Below, piece by piece: positions 25,119 to 37,500 of a DNA stretch of 64,000 nt (within the stretch, counting starts at the first letter, position 1; the number at the start of each line of letters is the position of its first letter). Both the position numbers and the translations under genes were made by a program. The notes beneath the pieces are model-generated. The model did not search any database. It had not been told where the DNA came from and saw only the letters and a program-made list of their open reading frames with translations. The DNA comes from Streptomyces sp. CA-278952 (GTDB lineage Bacteria > Actinomycetota > Actinomycetes > Streptomycetales > Streptomycetaceae): positions 620,001 to 684,000 of the forward strand of contig NZ_CP112880.1 in NCBI RefSeq assembly GCF_028747205.1, given 5' to 3'.

Positions 25119-26839
25119 GGTTTCCTCTCGGTCGGTGCGGCGGGGCGTACGGGCACGGGGATGACCCGGTGGGTCGGTGGTGGTGCGGTGAGGTCGAGCG
25201 AGGCGGTGAAGGGCCGGTCGTCGTCGCGGCAGACGAACTGCATGACGTGGCGTCCGGCGGCGGCGGCCCGGATGAGCCCGCCGGTGGTGGCCCAGACGCC
25301 GGACTGGTAGAAGTCGCGCAGTCCGGGGAGGCCCGGGCCGTGCTTCTTGATCAGCTCTTCGAGGGTCTCGCCGCTCTCGACGAAGGGCTGCCAGCCCAGC
25401 ACGGTCCCGTCGTAGTTGCCGGTGTAGCGGACCTGGGTGAGGGGGCTGGAGACGTCACGGACGACGATCGCGTCCCGCAGGCCGGGGTGGCGCTCTTCGA
25501 GGAAGCCGACGAGTGTCTCGCGGGCCCGTCGTTTCGCCGCGTAGTAGCCGCGCCCGTGCCGTACGGGCAGGGTGTGCAGCTCGTGGCCGCCGCGGGTGCG
25601 GGTGATCTGTTCGGGGCCCTCGTCCAGGGCGCGCCAGGGGGCGATGTCGCAGAAGTAGGTGGCGTAGACGACGGTGGTGCCGTCCGGGGACAGTTCGGGG
25701 TAGTGGCGGCTGCGGAACTGGACGTTGATGCTGGGGTGGCGGATGCCGGTCAGTTCGGCGGCCGTCGCCCCGTCGAGGAGGTAGGTGGTGCAGGGGTCCC
25801 CTTCGGGGAAGGGGCGGGAGAGGCCGAGGAAGAGGGTGAAGTAGCCGGGGAAGACCATGCCGGGTTCGTGGATGGTCTCGGTGTAGAGCTTGCGGTAGTC
25901 CTCGCCCAGGTACTTGCCCTCCAGGAACTTCATGGTCGTGGTGTAGCCGTCGCAGGCCGACACGACGATGTCGGCGCGCAGTTCCCGACCGTCGCTGAGG
26001 CGGACGCCCACCGCCCGGTCGTCCTCGACGATCACCGTCTCGACCTTGGTGTTGTAGGAGACCTCGCCGCCGAGCCGGCGGTAGCGGGCCTCGATCGACT
26101 CGGCGAGGCCGAGGGAGCCGCCTTCGGGGACTCCGGCGGAGAGGTTGGCGTGCGAGGCGAGCTGGAAGTGGAAGGGGAGGACGGGGAAGGCCGGGTGCTT
26201 CTCGTACAGGATGAAGTTGAAGGCCTCCCGCAGGAGGGGGTCCTTGAACTTCTGGGAGAAGTCGCTCATCAGGACGGTGATCGTGGTGCGGACGGAGTTG
26301 AAGTACGGCAGGAACGAGGCGAGCATCCGCCAGCGCTCCCGGCGTCCCATCAGTCCGACGGGCTTGAGGAAGGGGTAGACCGCGAGCGCCTTGCGGAAGC
26401 TGCGCAGTTGGGCGCAGAACTTCCGTACGAGCCGGGCGTCGGCGGGCGAGATGTCGATGAGGTGGGCTTCGAGCCGGTCGGGGTCGGAGTAGAAGTGGAC
26501 GGCCCGGCCGTCCGTGCCGCGCACGATGTTGAAGACGTCGAAGTGACGGATCTCCTTGCCCTGGAGGGCGCCGAGCTCCAGCCAGATCTGGTGCATCTCG
26601 TTGCCGGGGCCGCTGCCGAGGAGCCAGCTGACGCAGGCGTCCAGGGTGAAGCCGCCGCGCTCCCAGGCGGTGCAGCAGCCGCCGGGGATCTCGTGCATCT
26701 CCAGGATGCGGGTGCGGTAGCCGTTCATCTGGGCGTAGCAGCCGGTGGAGAGCCCGCCGAGACCGGCCCCGATGATGATCATCGTCTCCCGGGGCCGGCG
26801 GGGGCCGCCGGTCCGGGGTCCGTTCCTGTCGCCGCTCAT
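25115..26839 (-). CDS. ftdD: phytoene-desaturase-like FAD oxidoreductase, second copy of the PTM cluster
   Basis: A 574-residue flavoprotein. The FAD-binding motif is MIIIGAGLGGLSTGCYAQMNG and the CrtI-like GGCCTAWERGGFTLDACVSW follows. A C-terminal FAD contact region lies near GLRDFYQSGVWATTGGLIRA. About 40-45% of residues look identical to the neighbouring upstream copy, pointing to duplication within this family. In PTM pathways such enzymes catalyse carbocycle formation on the polyene tetramate rather than carotenoid desaturation. The ATG at 26839 overlaps the upstream copy's stop by 4 bases; the longer in-frame reading is only antisense-type extension into that gene. No carotenoid genes are nearby. 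Confidence 0.88.
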   Translation of the reverse strand: MSGDRNGPRTGGPRRPRETMIIIGAGLGGLSTGCYAQMNGYRTRILEMHEIPGGCCTAWERGGFTLDACVSWLLGSGPGNEMHQIWLELGALQGKEIRHFDVFNIVRGTDGRAVHFYSDPDRLEAHLIDISPADARLVRKFCAQLRSFRKALAVYPFLKPVGLMGRRERWRMLASFLPYFNSVRTTITVLMSDFSQKFKDPLLREAFNFILYEKHPAFPVLPFHFQLASHANLSAGVPEGGSLGLAESIEARYRRLGGEVSYNTKVETVIVEDDRAVGVRLSDGRELRADIVVSACDGYTTTMKFLEGKYLGEDYRKLYTETIHEPGMVFPGYFTLFLGLSRPFPEGDPCTTYLLDGATAAELTGIRHPSINVQFRSRHYPELSPDGTTVVYATYFCDIAPWRALDEGPEQITRTRGGHELHTLPVRHGRGYYAAKRRARETLVGFLEERHPGLRDAIVVRDVSSPLTQVRYTGNYDGTVLGWQPFVESGETLEELIKKHGPGLPGLRDFYQSGVWATTGGLIRAAAAGRHVMQFVCRDDDRPFTASLDLTAPPPTHRVIPVPVRPAAPTERKP

Positions 26840-28518
26840 GAGCCCTCGCTCTCCCGTGCGGACCACCGGTCGAGCTGGGGCAGGTGTCCCAGCTTCCCGG
26901 GGTGCCAGGGTTCGGCGCCCTTGCTCTCCCAGGCCCGGAATTCCAGGCCCAGGTCGCGGCAGAGGTACTGGACGGCGAAGCGGCCGGTGGAGGCGGCGCG
27001 GATCAGGCCGCCCATGCCGACCCACTGTCCGGCCATGGAGAAGTTGCTCAGTCCCGGAAGCCGCATCCGGTCCTTGCCGACGAGGCGCGCGGCGACGTCG
27101 TCGGCTTCGGAGAACGCCTTCCACGCCAGGATGGATCCGCCGAGGTTGCCGGTGTAGCGGTGGGTGGTGGCGGGCGTGGCGACCTCGACGATGTCGATGC
27201 GATCCGCGATGCCGGGGGTGCGGCGTTCGAGGAAGTCGCGGACGAAGTGGGCCACTTCGCGCTTGCGCCGGCGGTACTCCTTGCGGTCTCTGGTGCGCAG
27301 GTCCTTCCAGTGTGCGTAGTCGCTGAAGTAGGTGCAGTGCAGGACGGAGTGGCCCGGCGGTGCGAAGCCGCCGGAGTAGCGGGAGCGTGCCTGCACGACG
27401 AGGCTGTCCTGAAGGGCTCCGGGGAGGTGGGCCGCGTCGTCCGGGCCGAGGAGGTGTGTGGTGCTGTGCGCCTCCTCGGGCTCCAGGTCGCCGCGCAGGC
27501 CGACGAAGGCGGAGACGACGGCGGGGAAGAGGGTGCCGGGGCGGTGGAGGAGGTCGGTGTAGAGCTTGTCGATCCTGGGTCCGGTGTACCGGCCGCCCAG
27601 GAGTCCGTAGACGGTGGTGTGGCCGTCGCAGGCGGAGACCACGTGTTCGGCGAAGTAACGCCTGCCGTTGCGGAGTTCGATGCCGATCGCCCGGTCGTTC
27701 TCGACCAGGATCCGCTCGGTACGCGCCCGGTAGGTGACCGTTCCGCCCAGGCTCTTGTAGCGCTCCTCGACGGAGCGGGCGAGGCCGAGCGAACCGCCCT
27801 GGGGGAAGCCCGCGTTGCCGTGGTGGGCGGCCGCCATGTTGAAGAGGTACGGCAGCATCGGGAAGCCCTCGGGGTCCTGGAAGAAGATGTTGCGGAACGC
27901 CTTGCGCAGCAGCGGGTCCTGGAACCGGTCGGCGAACACGTGCATCGGAGTGGCGGCGGTCCGCCAGAACAGCCGGAAGGCAGGGAGCACCGTGCGCAGG
28001 GTCCGGGCCCTCTCCCCTACGGTCCTGAGCGCGGGCGCGGTCAGGAACGGGTACAGCTCGATGTCGATGAAGCGCCGCAGGTCCCGGGTGAAGGCCCGGA
28101 TGAGCGGGGCGTCGGCGGGTGAGACCTCCAGGAGGTGGGCCTCCAGCCGGTCGGGGTCGTTGTAGAACGTCACCGACCGGCCCGAGGCGTCCTCGACCTT
28201 GTTGAACAGGTCGAAGTTGGTGACCGTCTTGCCGTCGAGCGCGCCGAGCTCGCTCCACACCCGGTGGGCGTCGTTGCCCGGGGCGGTGCCGATGAGCCAC
28301 TCGATGCAGTAGTCGAAGAGGTACCCGTCGCGGGACCAGGCGGTGCAGCAGCCGCCGGGCAGCACGTGCTTCTCGAAGATGCGGGTCCTGGCTCCGCTCA
28401 TCTGCGCGTAGACGCCGGTGGAGAGGCCGGCCACGCCCGCGCCGATGACGATGACGCGGGGCGGGGTGCCCGGGGCGCGTTCCCTGCTGGTCCAGTCGGT
28501 GGGGTCGTCATCCGCCAT
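26836..28518 (-). CDS. ftdC: phytoene-desaturase-like FAD oxidoreductase, first copy of the PTM cluster
   Basis: A 560-residue flavoprotein with RVIVIGAGVAGLSTGVYAQM, GGCCTAWSRDGYLFDYCIEW and a C-terminal FAD segment (GLSNFSMAGQWVGMGGLIRA). It is a paralogue of the following gene. The ATG at 28518 lies 11 bases inside the end of the PKS-NRPS gene, with GAGGGGAG upstream, so translation is coupled to the megasynthase. The presence of two copies plus an MDR reductase is the pattern of PTM clusters making three-ring (for example 5-5-6) products rather than the single-copy ikarugamycin pattern. This ring prediction is inference from family knowledge. Confidence 0.88.
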   Translation of the reverse strand: MADDDPTDWTSRERAPGTPPRVIVIGAGVAGLSTGVYAQMSGARTRIFEKHVLPGGCCTAWSRDGYLFDYCIEWLIGTAPGNDAHRVWSELGALDGKTVTNFDLFNKVEDASGRSVTFYNDPDRLEAHLLEVSPADAPLIRAFTRDLRRFIDIELYPFLTAPALRTVGERARTLRTVLPAFRLFWRTAATPMHVFADRFQDPLLRKAFRNIFFQDPEGFPMLPYLFNMAAAHHGNAGFPQGGSLGLARSVEERYKSLGGTVTYRARTERILVENDRAIGIELRNGRRYFAEHVVSACDGHTTVYGLLGGRYTGPRIDKLYTDLLHRPGTLFPAVVSAFVGLRGDLEPEEAHSTTHLLGPDDAAHLPGALQDSLVVQARSRYSGGFAPPGHSVLHCTYFSDYAHWKDLRTRDRKEYRRRKREVAHFVRDFLERRTPGIADRIDIVEVATPATTHRYTGNLGGSILAWKAFSEADDVAARLVGKDRMRLPGLSNFSMAGQWVGMGGLIRAASTGRFAVQYLCRDLGLEFRAWESKGAEPWHPGKLGHLPQLDRWSARESEGS

Positions 28519-31500
28519 GGGTCGCGTCTCCCCTCAGGACGGAGCGCACCAGCTCGGCGTTGCGGGGCAGGTGTTTGGCGTCGAGCATGTCGGCGTGGAT
28601 GCCGGAGCCGCGCAGTACGGCGGTGGCGCCGGTGGAGCTGCCGTGCCAGGTGCCGTGCTCCCCGGCGGCGTACAGGGCGGCCTTCTCCTCGTCGGTGATC
28701 ACGCTGACCGTCGCGGCGACCGTGCCGGTGTTGGGGGTGCGCCCACAGAAGGCGAGGTATTCGGCGGCGTGGGCGAGGGTCTCGTGGGCGACGGCCTCGG
28801 AGCCGGTGTGCTTGCGTACGTGGTCGGCGAGTTCGCTCTCGAAGGCGGCGATGCCCGAGGCGTCCGGTTCGTAGGCGGCGAGGATGCGGCGGGAGTCGAG
28901 GATGACGACATGGGCGACGTCCCGGCCGCGCCGCTCCAGCTCCTTGGCCGTCTCGAAGGCGAGGTTGCCGCCGAGGGAGTAACCCAGGAGCAGATACGGG
29001 CCGTCGGGCCGGGCGGCCTCGATCAGGTCGGCGTACCGGCTGACCTTGTCGTCGCCGGGCAGGTAGTTGAAGCCGGTGACGGAGTAGTCGGGGAGCTGTG
29101 CGGCCAGCCCCCGGTAGACGAGCCCGTGGCCGCCGGCGGGCGGGAAGCAGAAGAGGGCGGAGGCCTGACCGGCGTTGAAGGTGAGGCTGGGCAGTTCGTC
29201 GGCGGCGGTGCCGAGCAGGACGTCCTCCACGGTGGCGGCCATGCCGTGCAACGTGGTGACCTGGTAGAGCCTGCTGACGGGGACGCCGACGCCGAACTCG
29301 GTGCGCAGGTGGTGGAGGAGTTCGATGAGCTTGATCGAGCTGCCGCCGAGTTCGAAGAAGTCGTCCTCCAGGCCGATCTGTTCACGGCCGAGCAGGGTCT
29401 TCCAGTGGCGGGCGACACTGACCTCGTACAGCGTCACGGGCTCCTCGTGCGGCCGGTCCCCCGCGCCGGCCCGGGGGGCGGGCAGGGCGGCCGTGTCGAC
29501 CTTGCCGTTGGCCGTCAGCGGCAGGGCGGGCACTTCGGTGAAGTGGGACGGGATCATGTACGAGGGCAGCGAGCGGGCCAGGTGGCGGCGCAGGGCCCGG
29601 ACGTCCAGAGTCGCGCCGGGCGCGGGGACGCAGTAGGCGCAGAGCGCCGCCTCTCCCCCGGTGTCGGTGCGTACGGTGACGACGGCCCGGGCGAGCGGGG
29701 GCCACTGGGCGAGCTGCGCCTCGATCTCGCCGATCTCGATGCGGTGGCCGCGCAGTTTGACCTGTCCGTCGGTGCGGCCGAGCAGGTGGACCCGGCCGTG
29801 CGCGTCCCAGCGGGCGATGTCGCCGGTGCGGTAGAGGCGTTCGGGCCGGGCGTCGGCGGTCCGGCCGAGCGCCCGGGTGACGAAGCGCTCCTCGGTCTGC
29901 TCGGGGTCTCCGGCGTAGCCGAGGGCGACGCCGTCGCCGCCGATCCAGAGTTCGCCGGGCACGCCGGGCGGGACGGGTTCGCCGTGGGCGTCGAGGACAT
30001 GGAGGGCGCTGTTGGGCAGCGGCCGGCCGATCGGGACCATGGCGCCGGGTTCCAGGTCGTCGACGGGCCCCTCGAAGAACGCGCTGTCGATGGTGGCCTC
30101 GGTGAGACCGTAGGAGTTGACGAGGCGGGTGCCGGGTCCGCAGAGCCCGGCCAGCCGGCGGTACTCCCCCACGCTCCAGGCGTCCGAGCCGACCACCAGC
30201 AGTCGCAGGAAGTCCAACCGCAGCCCTTCCCGTGTGCAGTGGTCCATCAGGCCGCGGACCACAGCGGGGACGAACTCCGCGCAGTCGACACGCTCCTGAC
30301 GCATCGTGCGGTAGAGCCGGGTGGTGTCGAAGAGGAGGTCGCGGTCGGCCAGGACGAGGGTGCCGCCCGAGCACAGGGCGCGCACCAGGTCGCCGGTGAA
30401 CACGTCGAAGGACGGTTCGGCCATCTGGAGGTGCGTCCGGACGTCGGTGTCCAGCCGGTACTCCTGGCGCCACGCGGCGTGGGCGGAGGCGAGGTTGCGG
30501 TGGCTGACGCGGACGGCCTTGGGCCGGCCGGTGGATCCGGAGGTGGTGATGACGTACGCGGGCGAGTCGGGGCCGGCCTCGGCAGCCGGTCCTTCCGGGT
30601 GCGGTTCGGTGCGTCCGAGCTCGGCGAGGGTGAGCGTCGGGACGGTCAGGGCCCCGGTCTGCTCCGGCGTGGCGTCGTCCGCGACGAGGACGAGCGCCGC
30701 GCCGGTGGTCGTCACGAGGTGGGCGAGCCGGTCGGCGGGCTGGTCGGGCCGGAGCGGGAGGTAGGCGGCGCCTGCCTTGAGGACGCCGAGCAGGGCGACG
30801 ATCAGCTCGGGCGACTTGTCGAGGCACAGCACGACCACCGAACCCTCGCCGACGCCGAGCGCCCGCAGCCGGGCGGCGCTGTCGGCGGCCCGCCGGTCCA
30901 GCTCGGCGTAGGTCAGCCGGTGCGCCCCGCCGTGTGCGGTGGGCAGGGTGACGGCGACGGCCGCGGGGTGTTCGGCGGCGACGCGGCCGATCAGCGTCTG
31001 GACCGGGACGAACGGCTCCGCCCCGGTTCCGGCGGACGGCAGGGCCGGGCGGCTCCACTCCCCGACGAGCCGCTCACGCTCCCGGTCGCCGAGCATCTCC
31101 AGTTGGGAGGCGGGCTGTTCGCCCGGGACCCGGGTCATCCGGTCGAGGAGGCGGATGTAGTGGGCGGCCATGCGGCGCATGGTCTCGGGGAGGAAGAGGT
31201 CGGTGTTGTACTTGAACACACAGTGGAAGCGGCCCTCGGCCTCGTCCTCGTAGGCGGACAGCGTTATGTCGAACTGCCCCTCTTCCTCGGGGAGTTCGAT
31301 GTACTCCAGCCGGTAGCCGTACTGTTCGGCGGCCACCTTGTGGGTGAGGAGGATGAACATCGCCTGGAAGACGGCGGAGCGGCTGGGGTCGTGCTGGAGG
31401 CCCAGCTCCTCGACGAGGAGGACGAAGGGGTACTCCTGGTTGTCCAGGCCGCCGAGCACGGTCCGGCGGACCTGTTGCAGCAGTTCGGCGACGGTCGGGT

Positions 31501-34500
31501 CCTCGGACAGATCGGCGTGCAGGGGCAGCGGGTTGACGAAGTAGCCGTAGACGGAGGCGAAGTCCTGCCGGGTGCGGCCGGTCACCGGGCTGCCGACGAT
31601 GATGTGGTCCTGCCCGGAGTAGCGGTGCAGCAGGAGGTAGTACGCGCTCAGCAGCACCATGAACGGGGTGACGCCGTGGGCGCGGGCCAGGGCGTGGACG
31701 CGGGCGCTGAGGGCGTCGTCCAGGACGAAGAACTCGGAGGCCCCGTTGTGGGTCTGGACCGCCGGGCGCGGTTTGTCGACGGGCAGGTCGAGGAGCGGGA
31801 CCTCGGCCGGCAGGTGGGAGCGCCAGTAGTCGAGCATGCCCGCCGCCCCGGGCCCGGCCAGGAAGGCGTTCTGCTGGTTGAGGAAGTCGAGGTAGCGGGC
31901 CTCGATCGGTGGGAGCTGGGGTTCCTGGTTGCGGCGCAACGCCTCGTAGACGGCGAGGAGTTCGTCGATGAAGGTGAAGGTGGAGATGGCGTCGGAGACG
32001 ATGTGGTGGACGGCCTTCATGATGATCCAGCGGTCCGGGCCCCGCTTGAAGAGCCGGAAGCGGACCAGTGGGTCCTGGGCGAGGTCGTACGGTTTGCGGT
32101 ACTCCTGGACGATCGTCGCGTGGATGGACTCCCAGTCCTCTCCCTGGACGTCGAAGAGGGCGAGGTCCGTCGCGGCGTCCTCGGACACCCGCTGCACGGC
32201 CTGCCCGTCCACCAGGAGGAAGTTGGTGCGGAGCGCGGGGTGCCGGGCGATGAGCCGGCGGACGGCCTCGAACATCAGGTCCGGTTCGAGCGTGACGGTC
32301 ACCTCGACGGCTCCGCCGATGTTGTACGCGTAACCGTCGGGGTTGAGGTGCTTGAGGAACCAGAGCGCTTTCTGGTTCTGCGTCAGTGGGTACTGCCCCT
32401 CGTCGCTGTGGAGTTCCACCGCTCCCGGGGCCCTGTCGGGGGCGTCGGCCGAGGCCAGGGCGGTGAGGCCGTCGTGGAGCTGGGCGGCGAGTTCCCCGGC
32501 CGGGGTGCCGCTGAGCAGGGCGACCACGGGGAGGGCGACGCCGAGTTCGGCGTGGATCCGGGCCCGCAGCTCCATGGCGAGGAGGGAGTCGAGGCCGAGT
32601 TCGCCGAGGCCGGTGGCGGGGTCGATGCGGTCCGTGCCGGTGCGCAGCACGGCGGCGGAGAGCGCGGCGAACCGCTCGGCGACCAGGGTGCGGCGGGTCT
32701 CCTCGTCGGCGGCGCGGAAGGTGTCGAGGAATCCGTTGCCCGAGGTGGCGTCGGCCGGCGGGGCGGCGGCCGCGGCGAGGTCGGCGACCAGCGGCGGCGG
32801 GGACGGGTACCAGGCGAGGAAGACGGGCCAGTCGACGACGGTGGCGACGACCAGTTGGGCGTGGTCCTGGCCGATGACGCGTTCCAGGACGGCCATGCCG
32901 GCGTCCGGGGACAGCGAGCTCATGCCACGGCTGTGCAGATAGTGGTCGACGAGGCCGAGTTCTTCGATCATTCCGGTGGCCCAGGGGCCCCAGTCCAGGC
33001 TGAGCGCGGGCAGTTGCTGGGCGCGGCGGTGGTGGGCGAGGGCGTCCAGGAAGGCGTTGCCCGCGGCGTAGTTGGTCTGGCCGGCCGTGGTCAGCAGGGA
33101 GGCGATGGAGGCGAAGAGCACGAAGTGTTCGAGGGGCTCGTCCCGCAGGTGCCGGTGCAGGAGGTGGGCACCGACGGTCTTGGGGTCGTGGACGGCGTCG
33201 AAGGCGGCCCGGTCCAGATCGGCGACGAGCGTGTCGCGGACCTGTCCCGCGAGGTGGAACACCCCGCGTACGGGGGGCGCCCCGCTGTGCCGGTGGGCGT
33301 CGAGCCAGCCGGCCAGGGCGTCCTCGTCGGTGATGTCGAGGGTCGCGAGGACGGGCTGCGCGCCGAGCGCCTCCAGCTCGCGGAGCAGGGCCACGGCCCG
33401 GCCCTCGGCGGTGGCGGGGTCGGTGCCGGCCCACTTCTCCCGGGCCGGGACGGGGGTCCGCCCGACCAGGATGATCCGGCGGGCCCCGCGGCGTACGAGG
33501 GTGCGGCACAGCAGTCGGCCGAGCGCGCCGAACGCGCCGGTGACCAGATAGCTTCCATCCGCCCGCAGGCGCAGCGGCAGCGGGCGGGTCAGGCCCTCGG
33601 CGGGGCGGAGGCGGCTGGTGCGGCGGCCGCCGTCGCGCAGGGCGATCTCCTCCTCGTCGTCGTTGAGGACCTCGCCGAGGAGCGCTTCGGCCTCGGCCCG
33701 GTCGCCGTCGGGGCCCGGCTGCCGCCTGGGGTCGAGGTCGATGAGTTTGCCGGGGTGTTCGATCAGTTCCTGGTGCCGCAGCACGCGGCCGATGCCCCAG
33801 GCGGGTGCGCCGAGGGGTTCGGGCCCCTCACCTGGCAGGGCCGGCTGGGCGCCGCGGGTGACGATGTGCAGGCGGCCTCCGGAGCCCCGGGCGGACAGGA
33901 GCCGGGCGAGGGCGATCAGTGAGTACGCTCCCGCGCCGGTGTGGTCGGTCAGGGAGGTCCGGTCGCACGCGGCGAGGGCGGGCGCGTCGAGGTTCCACAG
34001 GTGCAGGACGGCCCCCCGGAAGGGACCTCCGTCGCGGTCCAGGTCGGCGAGGAGCCGGCGCAGATCGGCGTCGGATGCGGGGTCGACCGTGAACGTGGCG
34101 CCGTCGCCGGACGCGGTGTAGGCGGCGCCCCGGCGTACCAGGCGGCAGCGTTCGCCCCGGGCGGCGGCCAGGGCGGCGAAGGCGTCCGCGACGCCCCCGG
34201 TGTCGGCGAGGACCAGCCAGTCGTGGTAGCGGGCCGCTGCCGCGGGTGCCGGTGCCTGTCGGCGCTCGGCGGCGCTTCCCGACGCCTCGCCTCGTACGCC
34301 GTCGTCGCGCACGTCACCACCGTCGCTCACGTCACCGTCGTTCACGTCACCGTCGTTCGCGTCCTGCGGCAGGGCCCGGGCGTCATCGGCGGGCAGCGGC
34401 GGGCAGTCGGTCCAGACGGGTTCGGCGAGCCAGGAGTCGATCGTGGTCCGGGCGACGGCGGTGGCCGCCTTCTCCACGTCGGCGGCGCGGAAGCCGAGGA

Positions 34501-37500
34501 CCCGGCCGAGCGGCGCCCCGTCGTCCGCGTACAGGGCGATGTTGCCGAGGGTGGTGTCGGCGTCGCCGGGGAGCAGGGTGGCGTGGGCCCAGAACGGCTG
34601 ATCGCCGATGGGTTCCAGGGCGACCTCGTCCAGGGAGAGCGGCAGCCTGATCCCGGTGACCGGTGCGGGATCTTCGGGGGCCGGCGGGATGAGCGGAGTC
34701 AGGAGAGTCTGGAAGCAGGCGTCGAGGAGGACGGGGTGGAGGTGGTGGCCGGCGGCGTCGTCGCCGATCGCCCGGGGCGGGCGGATCCGGGCGAGGACCT
34801 CGCCGGAGCCGATCCAGACCTCCTCGATGGCCTGGAAGGCGGGGCCGTAGTGGTAGCCGAGGGCGGCCAGCGCGGTGTAGCAGTCGGGTCCTTCGAGGCG
34901 CCGGAGGGACCTGGCCCGGATCGCGGGGGCGTCGAGCGGCGGGGCGGTGCGGCGGCGTTGCCCGGTGCGGACGATCCCGCTCGCGTGCACGGCCCGTTCC
35001 CCGTCGTCCCCGGTCGGGGAGGCGATGGTGAAGGCCGCGTTCTCCAGGGAGAGCGACACCTCCACGGTCCGGTCCTCGCCGTCGGGCAGGAAGAGGGCCT
35101 TGCGCAGATCGATGTCGGCGAGGACGGCGGTGGTGCCGCCGGTGAGCCGCAGGACGGCCTGGGCGGCCATTTCCAGATAACCGGCGGCGGGGAAGACCAC
35201 GGTGTCCTGGATGCGGTGGTCGGCGAGGTACGGCAGGTCCTCGGTGTCCAGGCGGGCCTGCCAGGTGGGCTCCGTACGGTCGGTGCGGCGGCCCAGGAGT
35301 TGGTGGTCGCGGTGGCCGAGCCGGACCTGGGCGACCGGCCGGGGTTCGGTCCAGTGGCGGTCGCGCCGGAAGGGGTGGCGGGGCAGGGTGACCGGCCGGC
35401 CGGCCGGCTGGAGGACGCTCCAGTCGATGGGGACGCCCAGGTTGTGGAGCGATCCGAGGGAGGCGGCGAAGCGCTCGCTCTCGTTCTCCCGGCGGCGGAT
35501 CGAGGGCAGGGTGAGTCCGCTCGTTCCGCCCGTGTCGAGGCATTCGCGGATCGCGTGGCCGAGGACCGGGTGCGGGCCGATCTCCAGGAACACCTGGTGG
35601 CCGTCGTCGGCGATGCGGTCGACCGCGGAGCGGAAGCGCACCCGCTCGCGGACGTTCTTCCACCAGTACGCGGCGTCCAGTTCCTCGCCCCGGGCGGTTC
35701 CCTCGACACCCGTCAGGTACAACGGAACCTGGGCTGCTCGCGGCTCCAACGGAGCAAGCAAGGCCAGCAGTTCGTCCTTGATCCGTTCCATCACGACGCT
35801 GTGATAGGGCACTTCGACGGTGAGGAACTTCGCGAACTGCTGCTCGGCTCGCAACTCCTGGGCCAGCAGAGTCAGCGCGGCCTCGTCCCCGGCCAGGGTG
35901 ATCGCGGTGGGGCTGTTGACGGCGGCGATGGAGACCCGGTCGCTGTAGGGGCGTACCCGGCGCTCCGCCTCGTCCTCCGAGAGGCTGACGGCGAGCATGG
36001 CGCCGGTGCCGGCCAGGGTCTGCTGGAGGCGGCTGCGGTGCACGACGACCCTGGCCGCGTCCCGCAGGGAGTAGACGCCCGCCGCGTGGAAGGCGGCGAT
36101 CTCCCCGGTGCTGTGGCCGACCACGGCGTCCGGGCGCACTCCGTGGGACCGCCACAGGGCCGCCAGGCCCACCTGCACGGCGAAGTTCGCGGGCTGGGCG
36201 AGCCAGGTCTCCGCCATCCGGGAGACGGACTCGTCGGCGGTCATCTCCTCGATGAGGGACCAGTCGGCGAACTCCCGCAGCGCCCGGTCGCAGGCGGCGA
36301 CGGCGTCGCGGAAGACCGGCTCCTCCTCCAGCAGTTGGCGGCCCATGCCCCACCACTGCGGGCCCATGCCGGTGAAGACCCACACCAGCCGCCGGTCGGC
36401 GGCGTCCCGGGCGCGGCCTCGGGCGACCCGGGGGTGGGCCTCGCCGCGCGCGTGGGCGGCGAGGGCCTCGTCGAGGGAGGCACGCGAGGTGTAGGCGACG
36501 GACAGCCGCTCGGGGAGGTGCTGGCGGCGGTGGGCCAGGGTGTGGCCGAGATCGTCGAGGGCCACGGCCGGGCCGTTGTCGCCCGCCAGCTCGCCCCGGA
36601 TCCCGGCCGCCATCTCCGTCAGGGCGTCGGGGTTGCGGGCGCTGAGGGGCAGGATGCTCCAGCGTCGCCCGGCGGGCGCGGCGGGGCGGACGTCCGGCAG
36701 GACCTCGGGGGCTTCCTCCAGGACGACATGGGCGTTGGTGCCGCCGAATCCGAAGGAGTTGACCCCGGCGCGGGCGGGCCCTTCGTGTTCGGGCCAGGCG
36801 GTGGGCCGGGTGGGGATCTCGTAGGGGAGGGTCGCCGGGTCGATGGCGGGGTTGAGGTTCTCCAGGTTGATGTGGGGCGGGATCGTGCGGTGCTTGATGC
36901 TCAGGACGGTCTTGATCAGCCCGGCGATCCCGGCGGCGGATTCGGTGTGGCCGATGTTCGTCTTGACCGAGCCGACGTAGGCGCGGGCGCCCGGGGCGCG
37001 TCCGACGGCCAGCGCGCGCGCCAGGGCGTTCGCCTCGATCGGGTCGCCGACGGGGGTCGAGGTGCCGTGCGCCTCCATGTACTGGAGGTCGCCGGGGGTG
37101 ATGCCCGCCTCGGCGCAGACCCGGCGGATGAGGTCGACCTGGGCGTCGGCGTTGGGCACGGTGATGCCGTTGGTGTGCCCGTCCTGGTTGACGCCGCTGC
37201 CGGTGATCACGGCGTGGATCCGGTCCCCGTCCCGTACGGCGTCGTCCAGCCGCTTCAGCGCGACCAGGCCGACGCCTTCGGCCCGTACGTAGCCGTCGGC
37301 GGCGGCGTCGAACGTACGGGAGCGGCCCTCGGGCGACAGGAAGCCGCCCTTGGTCTCCGCGATGGTGTACTGCGGGGCCATGTGCAGCAGGGTGCCGCCG
37401 GCCAGCGCGAGGTCGCTCTCCCCGTTGTTCAGGGCCTGGCAGGCCAGGTGGACGGCGACCAGGGAGGAGCTGCACGCGGTGTCGATGGAGAGGCTGGGGC

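Noticed and set aside
25115..28300. 1061-residue fused frame covering both flavoproteins
   Set aside because: The first half is an off-frame reading of the first flavoprotein; the true second flavoprotein starts at 26839.
26836..28518. Carotenoid biosynthesis (phytoene desaturase) interpretation of the two flavoproteins
   Set aside because: No phytoene synthase or GGPP synthase gene is present; neighbours form a PTM cluster, in which such proteins have another role.
28418..33922. 1834-residue open frame on the plus strand opposite the PKS-NRPS
   Set aside because: Same artefact. The opposite strand carries catalytic motifs of a megasynthase in order, and the plus-strand reading has none.
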